Assembly (NCBI GenBank): GCA_030428835.1 | Contig: JAUIEP010000027.1 | Span: 1-39,122, forward strand | Length of the DNA: 39,122 nt | Direction of reading: 5' to 3' | Origin: Gammaproteobacteria bacterium | GTDB taxonomy: Bacteria; Pseudomonadota; Gammaproteobacteria; Pseudomonadales; Halieaceae | Shown: piece after piece, positions 23,906 through 34,276 of the stretch | Layout: each line of letters opens with the position of its first letter | Position numbering within the stretch: the stretch's first letter is position 1 | Translations under genes and position numbers: made by a program | Notes under the pieces: generated by a model | Database searches by the model: none | Told to the model about the DNA's origin: nothing | Seen by the model: the letters and a program-made list of their open reading frames with translations, nothing else

Positions 23906-25087
23906 TCAGTCGGCCTGGCGGCGCAGGAACGCGGGGATGTCGAAGAACTCCTCGCTGTTTTCCTGCACACCGCTTGCGCCCGCTGCGGCGCGTCGCTCGC
24001 GTCGACCCACGGCGGGCTGGTCGTACTTCGTGTAATCGGGACGCTCCGCGTGCAGCTCTTCCTCGGCGGGTGCCCTGGCCGGCGCCGGCGGCGGCGTGTT
24101 CTCCACGAGTTGCATCGGGGCCCGCGCCGCGCTGCTGCCCAGCCCGGTGGCGACCACCGTCACCTTCAGCTCTTCCTTCATGTCCGGGTCGATCACCGTA
24201 CCCACCACGACCGTGGCGTCCTCGGAGGCGAACTCCTCGATGGTGTCGCCCACCTCGGAGAACTCGCCGAGGGCGAGGTCGAAGCCGGCCGTGATGTTGA
24301 CCAGGATGCCGCGCGCGCCGGACAGGTTGATGTCATCCAGCAGCGGGCTGTTGATGGCGCGTTCAGCCGCCTCGCGGGCGCGGTTCTCGCCCTTGGAGTA
24401 GCCCGTGCCCATCATCGCCATGCCCATCTCGGACATCACGGTGCGCACGTCGGCGAAGTCCACGTTGATCATGCCGGGGCGGATGATCAGGTCGGCGATG
24501 CCCTGCACGGCGCCGAGCAGTACGTCGTTGGCTTCCTTGAACGCGTCGATGAGGCTCGTGTTCTTGCCCAGCACCTCGAGCAGGCGCTCGTTCGGGATCG
24601 TGATCAGCGAGTCCACGTGCTGCTGCAGCTCCGCCACACCCTCGGCCGCGATGGACAGGCGCTTCTTGCCCTCGAAGGGGAAGGGACGCGTCACCACAGC
24701 CACCGTGAGAATACCCATCTCGCGCGCGACTTCCGCGACCACGGGTGCCCCGCCCGTGCCGGTGCCGCCGCCCATTCCGGCCGTGATGAAGACCATGTCG
24801 GCGCCGTGCAGCGCATCGGCGATGCGGTCACGGTCTTCCATGGCAGCGGCGCGACCGATCTCGGGGTTGGCGCCCGCACCCAGCCCCTTGGTGATGTTGC
24901 CGCCCAGTTGCAGGACAGTCTTGGCGTCGATGTCGTCCAGGGCCTGGGCGTCGGTGTTGGCGCAGATGAAATCCACCCCCTCCACCGCGTTGTCGATCAT
25001 GTGCTTGACGGCGTTGCCGCCGCCACCACCGACCCCGATGACCTTGATGACGGCATTGGATGCCTGGTTTTCGATGAGTTCAAACAT
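23906..25087 (-). CDS. ftsZ: Cell division tubulin homolog FtsZ
   Basis: FtsZ is the GTPase that forms the division ring. The 393 residues include the nucleotide-binding GVGGGGGNAVKHM, the tubulin signature GGGTGTGGAPVVA, NVDFADVRTVM of the catalytic loop region, a variable linker and the C-terminal peptide EEFFDIPAFLRRQAD that binds FtsA and ZipA. AAGGGG lies upstream of the ATG at 25087. The 83-base gap from ftsA may hold its own promoter. Confidence 0.98.
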   Translation of the reverse strand: MFELIENQASNAVIKVIGVGGGGGNAVKHMIDNAVEGVDFICANTDAQALDDIDAKTVLQLGGNITKGLGAGANPEIGRAAAMEDRDRIADALHGADMVFITAGMGGGTGTGGAPVVAEVAREMGILTVAVVTRPFPFEGKKRLSIAAEGVAELQQHVDSLITIPNERLLEVLGKNTSLIDAFKEANDVLLGAVQGIADLIIRPGMINVDFADVRTVMSEMGMAMMGTGYSKGENRAREAAERAINSPLLDDINLSGARGILVNITAGFDLALGEFSEVGDTIEEFASEDATVVVGTVIDPDMKEELKVTVVATGLGSSAARAPMQLVENTPPPAPARAPAEEELHAERPDYTKYDQPAVGRRERRAAAGASGVQENSEEFFDIPAFLRRQAD

Positions 25088-25170
25088 AGTGACGTTCCCC
25101 TTTTTTTAAGAATGCCTCACTTGCGTTCGGCGAGTTACAACAGCGTTAAAACTGCAGTTAAAGACAGCGG

Positions 25171-26412
25171 TTAAAAATTGCTTTGCAGCCAGGCTCGCGC
25201 GCGGCTCCAAATGCTCTCGGACGACCCGGCGGACTTACCCAGCCCCGCCGGCCCCTCGTCGTTCTGGTGCTCAACCCCGTACTGCAGGAGTCCTACCCCC
25301 GTTGAGTAGATCGGGTTGCGCACAATATCGTTCAGGCCCTTCACGGTTTGCGGGTAACCCACCCGCACGGGCATGTGGAAGATCTCCTCGGCCAGTTCGA
25401 CCACGCCCTCCATCTTCGACGTACCCCCCGTGAGCACGATGCCCGCGGGCACCATGTCCTCGTAACCGGAGCGCCGCAGTTCGGCCTGCACCAGCGTGAA
25501 GAGCTCGTCGTAGCGCGGCTCCACCACCTCGGCCAGGGACTGGCGCGACAGGTCCCGCGGCGGGCGGTCGCCGACGCTGGGTACCTTGATCGTCTCCTGG
25601 TCACCCGCGAGCTGGGTCAGCGCGCAGGCGTACTTGATCTTGATCTCCTCGGCGTGCTGCGTGGGCGTGCGCAGCGCCATGGCGATGTCGTTGGTCACCT
25701 GGTCGCCGGCGATCGGGATGACGCCGGTATGGCGGATGGACCCGTCGGTGAAGATGGCGATATCGGTGGTGCCGCCGCCGATGTCGACGAGACAGACACC
25801 CAGGTCGCGCTCGTCCTCGGTGAGTACCGAGTAACTGGAAGCGAGTTGTTCCAGGATGATCTCGTCGACGTCGAGGCCGCAGCGGCGGATGCACTTCTCG
25901 ATGTTCTGCGCGGCGTTGGCGGCGCAGGTGACCAGGTGCACCTTCGCCTCCAGGCGCACCCCGGACATGCCCAGCGGCTCCTTGATCCCCTCCTGGTTAT
26001 CGATCACGTACTCCTGCGGCAGGATGTGCAGGATTTTCTGGTCGGCGGGAATCGCGACCGCCTGGGCGGCGTCGATGACGCGCTCGAGGTCGTGCCCGAA
26101 CACCTCCTTGTCCTTGATCGCGACGATGCCGTGCGAATTCAGGCTGCGGATATGGCTGCCGGCGATGCCGACATAGACCGAGTGAATCTGGCAGCCCGCC
26201 ATGAGCTCCGCCTCTTCCACCGCGCGCTGGATGGACTGCACCGTGGACTCGATATTCACCACGACGCCCTTCTTCAGGCCCTTGGAGGGGTGCGAGCCGA
26301 TACCCACCACCTCGATGTCACCGTCCGGGCTGACCTCGCCGACCATCGCCACCACCTTGGAGGTGCCGATGTCCAGTCCTACGATCAACCGCTTGTCCTG
26401 CGCGCTGCCCAT
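25171..26412 (-). CDS. ftsA: Cell division actin homolog FtsA
   Basis: FtsA tethers FtsZ to the membrane and signals to the septal synthase. The 413 residues include the phosphate-binding motifs VGLDIGTSKVVAMVGE and VDIGGGTTDIAIF, the adenosine motif TGGTSKMEGV, and a C-terminal amphipathic helix (SIWSRARAWLQSNF) for membrane binding. GGGGAGAG precedes the ATG at 26412. Confidence 0.98.
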   Translation of the reverse strand: MGSAQDKRLIVGLDIGTSKVVAMVGEVSPDGDIEVVGIGSHPSKGLKKGVVVNIESTVQSIQRAVEEAELMAGCQIHSVYVGIAGSHIRSLNSHGIVAIKDKEVFGHDLERVIDAAQAVAIPADQKILHILPQEYVIDNQEGIKEPLGMSGVRLEAKVHLVTCAANAAQNIEKCIRRCGLDVDEIILEQLASSYSVLTEDERDLGVCLVDIGGGTTDIAIFTDGSIRHTGVIPIAGDQVTNDIAMALRTPTQHAEEIKIKYACALTQLAGDQETIKVPSVGDRPPRDLSRQSLAEVVEPRYDELFTLVQAELRRSGYEDMVPAGIVLTGGTSKMEGVVELAEEIFHMPVRVGYPQTVKGLNDIVRNPIYSTGVGLLQYGVEHQNDEGPAGLGKSAGSSESIWSRARAWLQSNF

Positions 26413-26450
26413 GGCAGTCTCTCCCCTGTTCTTATCGCCCTGCCGACCGC

Positions 26451-27239
26451 TTACAGGCCCGCCACCTGCGAGGCTTCGCTAAAGGCCACCGCCGCCCCGG
26501 TGGCGTACCGCAAATCCACCCGCTCAACTTCACCAAAACGCTGCGCCAGCTCGGCTTTGTACAGCACCGCAAAGCGCTGCACGCGCTCGAGAAAGTCGCG
26601 CTCGCCGAATAACAACTGCGTGCCGCCGCCCAGCGTCGCCGCGAGTTCCCCGCGCCCGTCCCGCGTCAACCGTTCGACCGTGAGATCGAGCGGCGCCAAC
26701 AGCTCCACGAGGCGCCGGTAGGTCGCCATCATCCCGGAGGCGCTGCCCTCGGGACCGGCCAGCAGCGGCAGCGCGCCCACGGCCTGGGCGCTCGCCGAGT
26801 GGAAGACCTCACCGGCGTGGTTGAGGAAACCGTCATCGCCCCAGCGCGCGATCGGCCGCTGCTCCTCCACGTGAATAGCCAGCGTGCCCGGCCACTGGCG
26901 GCGCACGGTCGCGGCGAAAATCCACGGCAGCCCCTCGAGCTGCGCCTGCATCAGCGCGAGGTCGGCGCGCAGGAAGCCGCCCGCCAGGGCGGGTTGCACC
27001 ATGTCTTTCACGGCCTGCGCCTGGGTGTGCTCCAGGCTGCCGGTGACCGTGATCCGCTCCACCGGGCGTGCCGCTAGCGAGAGGTAGCCGCGCGCGGACA
27101 GCGCCAGCACCGAAACCGCCCCGACCAGGATCAGCGTGCGCCCCAGCCACACCGACGGCTGGCGCGCTTTCTTCTCGGCCCTGCCCTTGCGCGTGGCGCC
27201 GTTGCCGCGCGCCGTGTTCTGTTCGCCGCGTCGCGCCAT
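26451..27239 (-). CDS. ftsQ: Cell division protein FtsQ
   Basis: FtsQ links early and late division proteins through FtsB-FtsL. The 262 residues show a long basic cytoplasmic tail (1-30), one membrane helix (about 32-50), a POTRA domain (about 58-130, VERITVTGSLEHTQAQAV) and a beta domain with PGTLAIHVEEQRPIARW. It follows ddl with a single base between stop and start. Confidence 0.95.
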   Translation of the reverse strand: MARRGEQNTARGNGATRKGRAEKKARQPSVWLGRTLILVGAVSVLALSARGYLSLAARPVERITVTGSLEHTQAQAVKDMVQPALAGGFLRADLALMQAQLEGLPWIFAATVRRQWPGTLAIHVEEQRPIARWGDDGFLNHAGEVFHSASAQAVGALPLLAGPEGSASGMMATYRRLVELLAPLDLTVERLTRDGRGELAATLGGGTQLLFGERDFLERVQRFAVLYKAELAQRFGEVERVDLRYATGAAVAFSEASQVAGL

Positions 27240-27240
27240 C

Positions 27241-28167
27241 TCAGCGTTCCTCCGCCAGGCTCAGCTCGACGATACGGCCGAGCAGCGCGGGGATGTCCAT
27301 GCCCGCGGCCCGCGCCGCCATGGGCACCAGGCTGTGGCTCGTCATGCCCGGCACCGTGTTCACCTCGAGCACCAGGAATTCGCCCGTGGCAGCGCGCATC
27401 AGGTCGACCCGCCCCCACACGGAGCAGCCGAGCGCCGCGAACGCCTGCAGCGACAGGTCGGCGAGGGCCGCCTCCCCGTCCGCGTCGAGACCGCAGGGAC
27501 ACAGGTAGCGCGTGTCGTCGGACAGGTACTTGGCCTCGTAGTCGTAGAACGCGTTGTCCGTCTCCAGGCGAATGGCCGGCAGGGCCTCGTCACCCAACAC
27601 ACCGACGGTGTACTCGGGACCGTCGATGTACTGCTCGGCGATCACCTGCGCCCCGTAGCGGGACGCCTCGGCGTAGGCCTCGCGCAGCCCCGCCGCGCTG
27701 TCGGCCATGCTCATGCCGATACTCGAGCCCTCGCGCACCGGCTTCACGAACACCTTGCCCAGGCGGTCGATGACACCCTGCCAGTCGCCGTCCGCGGAGA
27801 GCGTCTCGAACGGCGCGGTGGCCACCCCGACGCCCTGCCAGAGCTGTTTGCAGCGCTGCTTGTCCAGCGCCAGCGCCGAGCCCAGGACGCCCGCGCCGGT
27901 ATAGGGCAGGCCCTGTACCTGCAGCGCGCCCTGCATACTGCCGTCCTCGCCGCCCGGGCCGTGCAGCGCGATGAAGACCAGTGCGGCCCCCTCGAGCTGC
28001 GCGCGCCAGTTCGGCTCCGCCGGGTCCACCGCGCGTGTCGCCAGCCCGAGCTCCCTAAGGCCGGCAAGCACGGTCTGTCCGCTCTGCAACGAAATCTCGC
28101 GCTCGGCGGAGTTGCCGCCGAGCAGCACGGCCACCGGGCCGCCGAGGCGTTCGGCCAGCGCGCTCAT
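27241..28167 (-). CDS. ddl: D-alanine--D-alanine ligase
   Basis: Ddl joins two D-Ala for addition to the peptidoglycan precursor by MurF. The 308 residues have [34 protein letters not shown], the Ser-loop [10 protein letters not shown] and the metal site EVNTVPGMT, typical of the DdlB form. The true start is ATG 28167, which overlaps the murC stop (ATGA); the open frame upstream of it is only a shadow of murC. Confidence 0.97.
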   Translation of the reverse strand: MSALAERLGGPVAVLLGGNSAEREISLQSGQTVLAGLRELGLATRAVDPAEPNWRAQLEGAALVFIALHGPGGEDGSMQGALQVQGLPYTGAGVLGSALALDKQRCKQLWQGVGVATAPFETLSADGDWQGVIDRLGKVFVKPVREGSSIGMSMADSAAGLREAYAEASRYGAQVIAEQYIDGPEYTVGVLGDEALPAIRLETDNAFYDYEAKYLSDDTRYLCPCGLDADGEAALADLSLQAFAALGCSVWGRVDLMRAATGEFLVLEVNTVPGMTSHSLVPMAARAAGMDIPALLGRIVELSLAEER

Positions 28168-29600
28168 ACGCCCACCCCCGCGAGGTTGCAGTGATCCAGG
28201 TCCTGCGCCAGGCGCGCGATATCGCCCGCGCCCTGGGTGACGATCACGTCGCCGTCGCGCGCGAGCCCCGCGAGCAACGCCGGTACCTCGTCGATAGAAG
28301 CGGCGTACACCGGCTCCACCCGGCCGCGCTGGCGAATACTGCGTGTGAGGCTGCGGCTGTCGGCGCCGGGAATGCCCTCCTCGCCCGCGGCGTACTCCTT
28401 GAGCAACACCAGCACATCGCAGCCGGACAACACGGCGACGAAGTCCTCGTAGAGGTCCCGCGTGCGGGTGTAGCGATGCGGCTGGTAGACCATCACGATG
28501 CGCCGCCCGGGCCACGCCTGGCGCAGCGCGTCGAGCGTCGCCTGCACCTCGGTGGGGTGATGGCCGTAGTCGTCGACCAGCAGCGCACTGCCGCGCGCGA
28601 GCTTGATGTCGCCCAACTGCGTGAAGCGACGCCCGACACCGGCAAAGGCCGCGAGTCCGCGCTGCATCGCCTCGTCCGGCAGGCCCTCGTCGCAGGCGAC
28701 CGCAATCGCCGCGGTGGCATTGAGCACGTTGTGCCCGCCGGGCATGTTCAGGCGCACTGCCAGCGGCGGTGCGCCGCCTGGACGCTGGACGGTGAAGGCC
28801 GTGGTCATGCCCTGGGGGTCCAGGTCGGTGATGCGGTAGTCGGCGTCCCCGGCGAAGCCGTAGGTCAGCACCTGGCGCGACACCTCGGGCAACAGTTCGC
28901 GCACGACCGGGTCGTCGATGCACAGCACGGCGATGCCGTAGAACGGCAGGTTGTGCAGGAAATCGAGGAAGGTGCGGCGCAGGACGGCGAAGTCGCCGCC
29001 GTAGGTCTCCATGTGGTCCGCCTCGATGTTGGTCACCACCGTCACCATCGGCTGCAGGTGCAGGAAGGACGCGTCGCTCTCGTCCGCCTCCGCAATCAGG
29101 AAGCGGCTGGCGCCGAGCTGCGCGTTGCTGCCGACACTGTTCACCAGGCCGCCGATCACGAAGGTCGGGTCGAGGCCCGCCTCGCCGAACACCGCCGCGA
29201 TGAGGCTCGTGGTCGTCGTCTTGCCGTGGGTACCGGCCACGGCGATACCGTGGCGGTAGCGCATCAGCTCCGCCAGCATTTCCGCGCGCGGCACCACCGG
29301 CACGCGCGCGCGGCGCGCCGCGATGACCTCGGGGTTGCTCTCGTCGACGGCGCTGGAGGTGACGACCACATCCGCGCTGCCGATGTTGTCCTGCGCGTGC
29401 CCGATGAAGATCTCCACGCCCTTGCCGGCCAGGCGCTCGGTCACCGCGGAGCCGCGCAGGTCCGAACCCGCCACGTCGTAACCCAGGTTCACGAGGACCT
29501 CGGCGATACCGCTCATGCCGGCGCCACCGATGCCGATCATGTGGATGCGGCGCACGCGGCGCATCTCGGGGACGGTGTAGGCGCTGTGCCGGTCAGTCAT
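28164..29600 (-). CDS. murC: UDP-N-acetylmuramate--L-alanine ligase
   Basis: MurC adds the first amino acid to UDP-MurNAc. The 478 residues show [17 protein letters not shown] (UDP binding), the P-loop [20 protein letters not shown] and [10 protein letters not shown]. It overlaps murG by eight bases and ddl by four, so all three are coupled. Confidence 0.98.
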   Translation of the reverse strand: MTDRHSAYTVPEMRRVRRIHMIGIGGAGMSGIAEVLVNLGYDVAGSDLRGSAVTERLAGKGVEIFIGHAQDNIGSADVVVTSSAVDESNPEVIAARRARVPVVPRAEMLAELMRYRHGIAVAGTHGKTTTTSLIAAVFGEAGLDPTFVIGGLVNSVGSNAQLGASRFLIAEADESDASFLHLQPMVTVVTNIEADHMETYGGDFAVLRRTFLDFLHNLPFYGIAVLCIDDPVVRELLPEVSRQVLTYGFAGDADYRITDLDPQGMTTAFTVQRPGGAPPLAVRLNMPGGHNVLNATAAIAVACDEGLPDEAMQRGLAAFAGVGRRFTQLGDIKLARGSALLVDDYGHHPTEVQATLDALRQAWPGRRIVMVYQPHRYTRTRDLYEDFVAVLSGCDVLVLLKEYAAGEEGIPGADSRSLTRSIRQRGRVEPVYAASIDEVPALLAGLARDGDVIVTQGAGDIARLAQDLDHCNLAGVGV

Positions 29601-30681
29601 GCATCAGCTCCTCGCACAGGTCGGCGACATCGGCGGCCGCCCGCGGCGCTGCCGCCGTGCGCACGGCCTCGGCCATAGCCGCGAGGGCGTCCGGTTGCGC
29701 CTGGTAGTGCATGAACAGCGCCGCCAGTGTCGCCGCCGTCATCTCGGACTGGGGCAACAGGTGCGCGCCACCGCACCCGGACAACGAGCGCGCATTGGCG
29801 CTCTGGTGATCGTCGATCGCGCTGGGCAGGGGCACGAGGATCGCGGGCCGGCCGGTGACCGCGAGTTCGGCGATCGTCAGCGCTCCGGCGCGGCACAACA
29901 CGAGGTCGGCCCAGCCGTAGGCCGCCGCCATGTCCTCTATGAAGGGCGCCACCTCCACGCCCTTAAGCCCGGCGGCGGCGTAGGCCTGGCGCACGGCTTC
30001 ATCGTGCCCCGCGCCCGTCTGGTGCCGCACCTCCATCTTCCCCGCGCCGTTGTCGAGGCACTGCTCCAGCGCCCCGGGCATGACCTCGTTGATCGCCTGT
30101 GCACCCAGGCTGCCGCCGAGCACCAGCAGGCGCAGCGGCCGCACGCCGTCGTAGTACCACTGGTGCCCGCGGCCCTGCTCCACGAGGGCGGCGCGCACCG
30201 GGTTGCCCACCACGCGCGTGCCCACGCGCGCGCCGAAGGCGCCGGCGAAGCCGCAGGCGATCGTGTCCGCGAGCGGCGCCAGCATCCGGTTCGTCGTGCC
30301 GGCGACGGCGTTCTGTTCGTGAATCAGCAGCGGCCTGCGCAGCAGCCAGGCGGCGACCCCGGCGGGGCCGGCGACGTAACCGCCCATGCCGACCACGCAG
30401 GCGGGCGCGCGGCGCGCGACCAGCCACAGTGCCTTGATCGCGGACAACCCGAGGAAGAACACCGCGAGCAATTTATCAAGCGGACCCTTGCCGCGCACGC
30501 CGCGCACGGGCAGCAGGTGTAACGGTATGCCGGCGGCCGTGACCACGCGCTGCTCCAGGCCGCGACGCGTACCCACCCACTCCACGCGATAGCCGCGCGC
30601 GAGCAGTTCCATCGCCACCGCGAGCGCCGGGTAGACGTGGCCGCCGGTGCCGCCCGCCATGACCAGTACGAGGCGCGCCAT
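29593..30681 (-). CDS. murG: UDP-GlcNAc transferase MurG (lipid II synthesis)
   Basis: MurG adds GlcNAc to lipid I at the inner face of the membrane. The 362 residues begin [21 protein letters not shown], the Gly-rich loop, and include [12 protein letters not shown] and [11 protein letters not shown] of the UDP-GlcNAc site. ATG at 30681 overlaps the ftsW stop as TGATG; an adjacent in-frame GTG at 30684 is an alternative. Confidence 0.97.
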   Translation of the reverse strand: MARLVLVMAGGTGGHVYPALAVAMELLARGYRVEWVGTRRGLEQRVVTAAGIPLHLLPVRGVRGKGPLDKLLAVFFLGLSAIKALWLVARRAPACVVGMGGYVAGPAGVAAWLLRRPLLIHEQNAVAGTTNRMLAPLADTIACGFAGAFGARVGTRVVGNPVRAALVEQGRGHQWYYDGVRPLRLLVLGGSLGAQAINEVMPGALEQCLDNGAGKMEVRHQTGAGHDEAVRQAYAAAGLKGVEVAPFIEDMAAAYGWADLVLCRAGALTIAELAVTGRPAILVPLPSAIDDHQSANARSLSGCGGAHLLPQSEMTAATLAALFMHYQAQPDALAAMAEAVRTAAAPRAAADVADLCEELMHD

Positions 30682-31823
30682 CACTTACGCCTCCCCGCGG
30701 GCCGGGCCAGCCGCGTCTCGCGCTCGATGCGCAGCACGAGGGCGAGCATCGCGCAGCACACGATCAGGCTGGTGCCGCCGTAGCTGACGAAGGGCAGCGT
30801 GAGTCCCTTGGGCGGTAGCAGGCCGGAGCTCATGCCGATGTTGACGAACGCCTGGCCGGAAAATACGAGCGCCACACCGTGGCAGATATGCGCGGCGAAG
30901 GTGTCGCCCGCGAGCGCGGCGCGACGCGCCGTCCAGAGGATGCGGCCGATGAGTGCGGCGAACAACGCGATGACGATGACGGCGCCGACGAAACCGGTTT
31001 CCTCCGCCCAGACCGAGAAGACGAAGTCGGTGTGCGCCTCGGGCAGGTAGAAGAGCTTCTGCACGCTGTTGCCCAGGCCAACGCCCAGCCACTCGCCGCG
31101 ACCGTACGCGATCTGCGACTGCACGAGCTGGAAGCCGCTGCCGAAGGGGTCGTCCCAGGGATTCTGGAAGGACGTGATGCGCTGCCAGCGGTACGGCGCA
31201 CTGACCACCAGGGCGAGCCCCGCCCCGAGCGCGCCGAGCGACACGATGAGGAAGTGGCCCAGCTTGACACCCGCCAGGAACAGCATGCCCATGGCCGTGG
31301 CGACGACGATCACCGTCGCGCCGAAATCCGGCTCCACGAGCAACAGCAGCGTGGTTGCGCCCAGCACGCCCATCGGCTTGAGGAAGCCCTGCCAGTCGCG
31401 CCGCAGTTCGATCTCGCGCCGCACCATGTAGCCGGCGAGGTAGACCACGACCGCCAGCTTGGCGAACTCCGAGGGCTGCGCGGTGAACGGTCCCAGCGTG
31501 ATCCAGCGCTGGCTGCCGTTGACCGACTTGCCGACGCCGGGAATGAGCACGACGATGAGCCCGGCGAGCGCCAGCAGCAGCCACATCCAGCCCGTCTCCT
31601 GCCAGAACGACATGGGTACCTGGTAGAAGCCGGCACCGATGCTCACCGCGGCGACGAGGTAGATCAGGTGCCTGCGCGTGTGGTACCAGGCGTTCTGGTC
31701 GTGGAACTGCGAGTACTCGATCGACGCGGAACTGATCGCCACCAGCCCCACCAGCAGCAACGCGAGGCCGAGCAGGGCCAGTGGCGTGTCCGGCAGGACG
31801 GGTACGGCCCGGGCGCGACTCAC
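30681..31823 (-). CDS. ftsW: Septal peptidoglycan polymerase FtsW (SEDS family)
   Basis: FtsW is the SEDS glycosyltransferase that polymerises lipid II at the septum with FtsI. The 380 residues have about ten membrane helices. Conserved pieces are GSQRWITLGPFTAQPSEFAKLA, NPWDDPFGSGFQLVQSQIA, the catalytic-loop region before it, AEETGFVGA and LLPPKGLTLPFVSYGG. The GTG start at 31823 overlaps the murD stop (GTGA). It is a little shorter than E. coli FtsW (414), the difference being at the N-terminus. Confidence 0.96.
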   Translation of the reverse strand: MSRARAVPVLPDTPLALLGLALLLVGLVAISSASIEYSQFHDQNAWYHTRRHLIYLVAAVSIGAGFYQVPMSFWQETGWMWLLLALAGLIVVLIPGVGKSVNGSQRWITLGPFTAQPSEFAKLAVVVYLAGYMVRREIELRRDWQGFLKPMGVLGATTLLLLVEPDFGATVIVVATAMGMLFLAGVKLGHFLIVSLGALGAGLALVVSAPYRWQRITSFQNPWDDPFGSGFQLVQSQIAYGRGEWLGVGLGNSVQKLFYLPEAHTDFVFSVWAEETGFVGAVIVIALFAALIGRILWTARRAALAGDTFAAHICHGVALVFSGQAFVNIGMSSGLLPPKGLTLPFVSYGGTSLIVCCAMLALVLRIERETRLARPAGRRK

Positions 31824-33184
31824 GCGGCACCTCCCACGAGGGCGCGCACCGCCGCGCTGAACACGTCGCCGCGCTGTTCGTAGCCGCTGAACATATCGAA
31901 GCTCGCGCAGGCGGGGGACAACAGGACGCAGTCGCCGTCCGTCGCCGCCGCCGCGGCGTGGCGCACGGCGTCCTCCATATCCTGCGCCAGGGCGGTGTCG
32001 ACCACGTCGGACAGTGCCGCGCGCAAGAGCGGCGCATCCTCGCCGATGAGTACGACCAGCTTGCAGTGCCTGGCCGCGAGACCGGCCAGCTTGCCGAAGT
32101 CCGCGCCCTTACCCTGCCCGCCCGCGATCAGGATGACGTCGCGGTCACCGCCCAGTCCCGCGAGGGCCGCCGCGGTGGCGCCGACATTGGTGCCCTTGGA
32201 ATCGTCCACGTAGCGCACGCCGTCCCGCTCGGCGACCAGCTCGCAGCGGTGCGGTAAGCCGGTGAACTCACGCAGTGTCCCGGCCATGCTCTGCAGCGGC
32301 AGGCCAGCGGCGTGACCCAGCGCCAGCGCGGCGAGCGCGTTGGCGACATTGTGGCGTCCGGCCAGGCGCAACTCCGATGTCGCGATGACCGGGTCGAACC
32401 CGTGGCACAGGTATTCGACGCCGCCCTCCTCGCGCAGGCCGAAGCCGCCCAGTTCGGGCTCACCCATGCGCCAACTGAGCTGCCGCGCGCCCGCGTCGAG
32501 CAGCGGCACGGTCAGCGGATCCGCGGGATTCAGCACCGCGAGCTTGCAGCCGCGGAAGATGCGGTGCTTCGCCGTGTGGTACGCCGGCAGGCTGCCGTGG
32601 CGGTCCATGTGGTCCTCGCTCACGTTGAGCACCGTGGCCAACGCGAGGCCGAGTTCGCCCGCCCGCTCCAACTGGAAACTGGACAGCTCGAGCACGTAGA
32701 GTTCGCAGTCATCCGCCAGCAACTGCAACGCCGGTGGGCCGAGATTGCCGCCGACGGCGACGTTCACGCCCGCGTCGCGCGCCATCTGGCCGACCAGTTC
32801 CGTGACCGTCGACTTGGCGTTGGAACCGGTGATACCGATGACCGGCGCGCGCGCCTCGCGCACGAACAGGTCGATGTCGCCGACCACCGCGGCGCCCGCA
32901 TCCCGCGCGGCGCGCACGACAGGGGCGTGCATGGCGATGCCGGGGCTGACCACGACTTCACCGGCCTGCGCGAACAGTGACCCGGGGTACTCGCCCGCGT
33001 AGATCGCGACATCGGGCATTTCGGCGCGCAGGGCTGCCAGGCCGGGCGGGTCTTCGCGGGTATCGACCACACTGAACGGCAGGCCGCGCGCGTGCAGGTA
33101 ACGCGCGCAGGACACGCCCGTCACACCGAGGCCAACCACGACCCGGCTGTCAGTACTGGCTATGATGTCAGCGGCCACTTCCAT
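31820..33184 (-). CDS. murD: UDP-MurNAc-L-alanine--D-glutamate ligase
   Basis: MurD adds D-Glu to UDP-MurNAc-Ala. The 454 residues include VVVGLGVTGVSCARYL, the P-loop GITGSNAKSTVTEL, LNVSEDHMDRHGS and YVDDSKGTNVGAT. Unusually for a P-loop in this family the motif reads SNAKST, where SNGKST or SNGKTT is usual. I used ATG at 33184, six bases after the mraY stop codon; a GTG at 33178 is better spaced from AGGTGAG and could be the real start. The open frame upstream is a shadow of mraY. Confidence 0.95.
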   Translation of the reverse strand: MEVAADIIASTDSRVVVGLGVTGVSCARYLHARGLPFSVVDTREDPPGLAALRAEMPDVAIYAGEYPGSLFAQAGEVVVSPGIAMHAPVVRAARDAGAAVVGDIDLFVREARAPVIGITGSNAKSTVTELVGQMARDAGVNVAVGGNLGPPALQLLADDCELYVLELSSFQLERAGELGLALATVLNVSEDHMDRHGSLPAYHTAKHRIFRGCKLAVLNPADPLTVPLLDAGARQLSWRMGEPELGGFGLREEGGVEYLCHGFDPVIATSELRLAGRHNVANALAALALGHAAGLPLQSMAGTLREFTGLPHRCELVAERDGVRYVDDSKGTNVGATAAALAGLGGDRDVILIAGGQGKGADFGKLAGLAARHCKLVVLIGEDAPLLRAALSDVVDTALAQDMEDAVRHAAAAATDGDCVLLSPACASFDMFSGYEQRGDVFSAAVRALVGGAA

Positions 33185-33189
33185 CTCAC

Positions 33190-34272
33190 CTAACGCAGTT
33201 TCAACGTGGCGAGCCCGAACAGCACGAGCATCACCGTGATAATCCAGAAGCGCACGATCACGCGCGGCTCCGGCCAACCCTTCAGTTCGAAATGATGGTG
33301 TATGGGCGCCATGCGGAACATGCGTCTGCCCGTCAACTTGAAGGAGGCGACCTGCAGGATGACCGACACGGTCTCCAGCACGAAAATGCCCCCCATGATG
33401 AAAAATACGATCTCGTGCCGCGTGATCACCGCGACGGTGCCGAGCGCGGCGCCCAGTGCCAGCGCACCGACATCGCCCATGAAAACCTGCGCCGGGTAGG
33501 TGTTGAACCACAGGAAGCCGAGGCCGGCGCCGGCTATCGCGCCGCAGAACACGACCAGTTCGCCACTGCCCGGCACGTAGGGAATATTCAGGTACTCGGC
33601 GAAGTCCACCCGGCCGGTGAGGTAGGCGATGATGCCGAGCGCGGTGCCGACCATCACCGTCGGCAGGATGGCCAGGCCGTCGAGGCCATCGGTCAGGTTG
33701 ACCGCGTTGCTGGCACCGACGATCACGAAATAGGTGAGCACGATGAACAGCGGCCCCATGCTCCACGCGACATCCTTGAAGAACGGGATATAAAGCTGCG
33801 TGGTGACGGGATTGTCGAAGGCGGTATAGAGATAGAAAGCGGCGGCGAGCCCGATCACCGACTGCCACAGGTACTTCCAGCGCGCGGGCAGGCCGCGGGA
33901 ATCCTGCTCCACGACCTTGCGATAGTCGTCCACCCAGCCGACGGCGCCGAACGCGAGGGTAACGAGCAGCGCGATCCAGAGGTAGGGATTGCGCAGGTCG
34001 CCCCACAGCAGGCAGGTGGCGCCGATACCCACCAGGATGAAGGCGCCGCCCATGGTCGGGGTGCCGGATTTACTGAGGTGGCTCTCCGGCCCGTCGTCGC
34101 GGACCGCCTGGCCGACCTGGTGGAAGTTCAGGCGGCGGATCATGAGCGGGCCGATCAGCAGCGAGATGGCCAGCGCGGTACCCGCGGCGAGAATGCCGCG
34201 CATGGTCAGGTAGGAGAACACGCGGAAGCCGCTCTCGAACTGGGTCAGGTACTCCGCCAAGAGCATCAGCAT
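33190..34272 (-). CDS. mraY: Phospho-MurNAc-pentapeptide translocase MraY
   Basis: MraY moves phospho-MurNAc-pentapeptide onto undecaprenyl phosphate to give lipid I. The 360 residues equal the E. coli length. Ten membrane helices are expected. Motifs include [25 protein letters not shown], the catalytic [10 protein letters not shown] and [15 protein letters not shown]. The ATG at 34272 lies four bases after murF. Confidence 0.98.
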   Translation of the reverse strand: MLMLLAEYLTQFESGFRVFSYLTMRGILAAGTALAISLLIGPLMIRRLNFHQVGQAVRDDGPESHLSKSGTPTMGGAFILVGIGATCLLWGDLRNPYLWIALLVTLAFGAVGWVDDYRKVVEQDSRGLPARWKYLWQSVIGLAAAFYLYTAFDNPVTTQLYIPFFKDVAWSMGPLFIVLTYFVIVGASNAVNLTDGLDGLAILPTVMVGTALGIIAYLTGRVDFAEYLNIPYVPGSGELVVFCGAIAGAGLGFLWFNTYPAQVFMGDVGALALGAALGTVAVITRHEIVFFIMGGIFVLETVSVILQVASFKLTGRRMFRMAPIHHHFELKGWPEPRVIVRFWIITVMLVLFGLATLKLR

Positions 34273-34276
34273 GTCT

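Noticed and set aside
27241-28923. A 560-residue version of Ddl from the full open frame
   Set aside because: The first 250 residues are a frame shadow of murC; conserved Ddl sequence starts at the ATG at 28167, which overlaps the murC stop codon.
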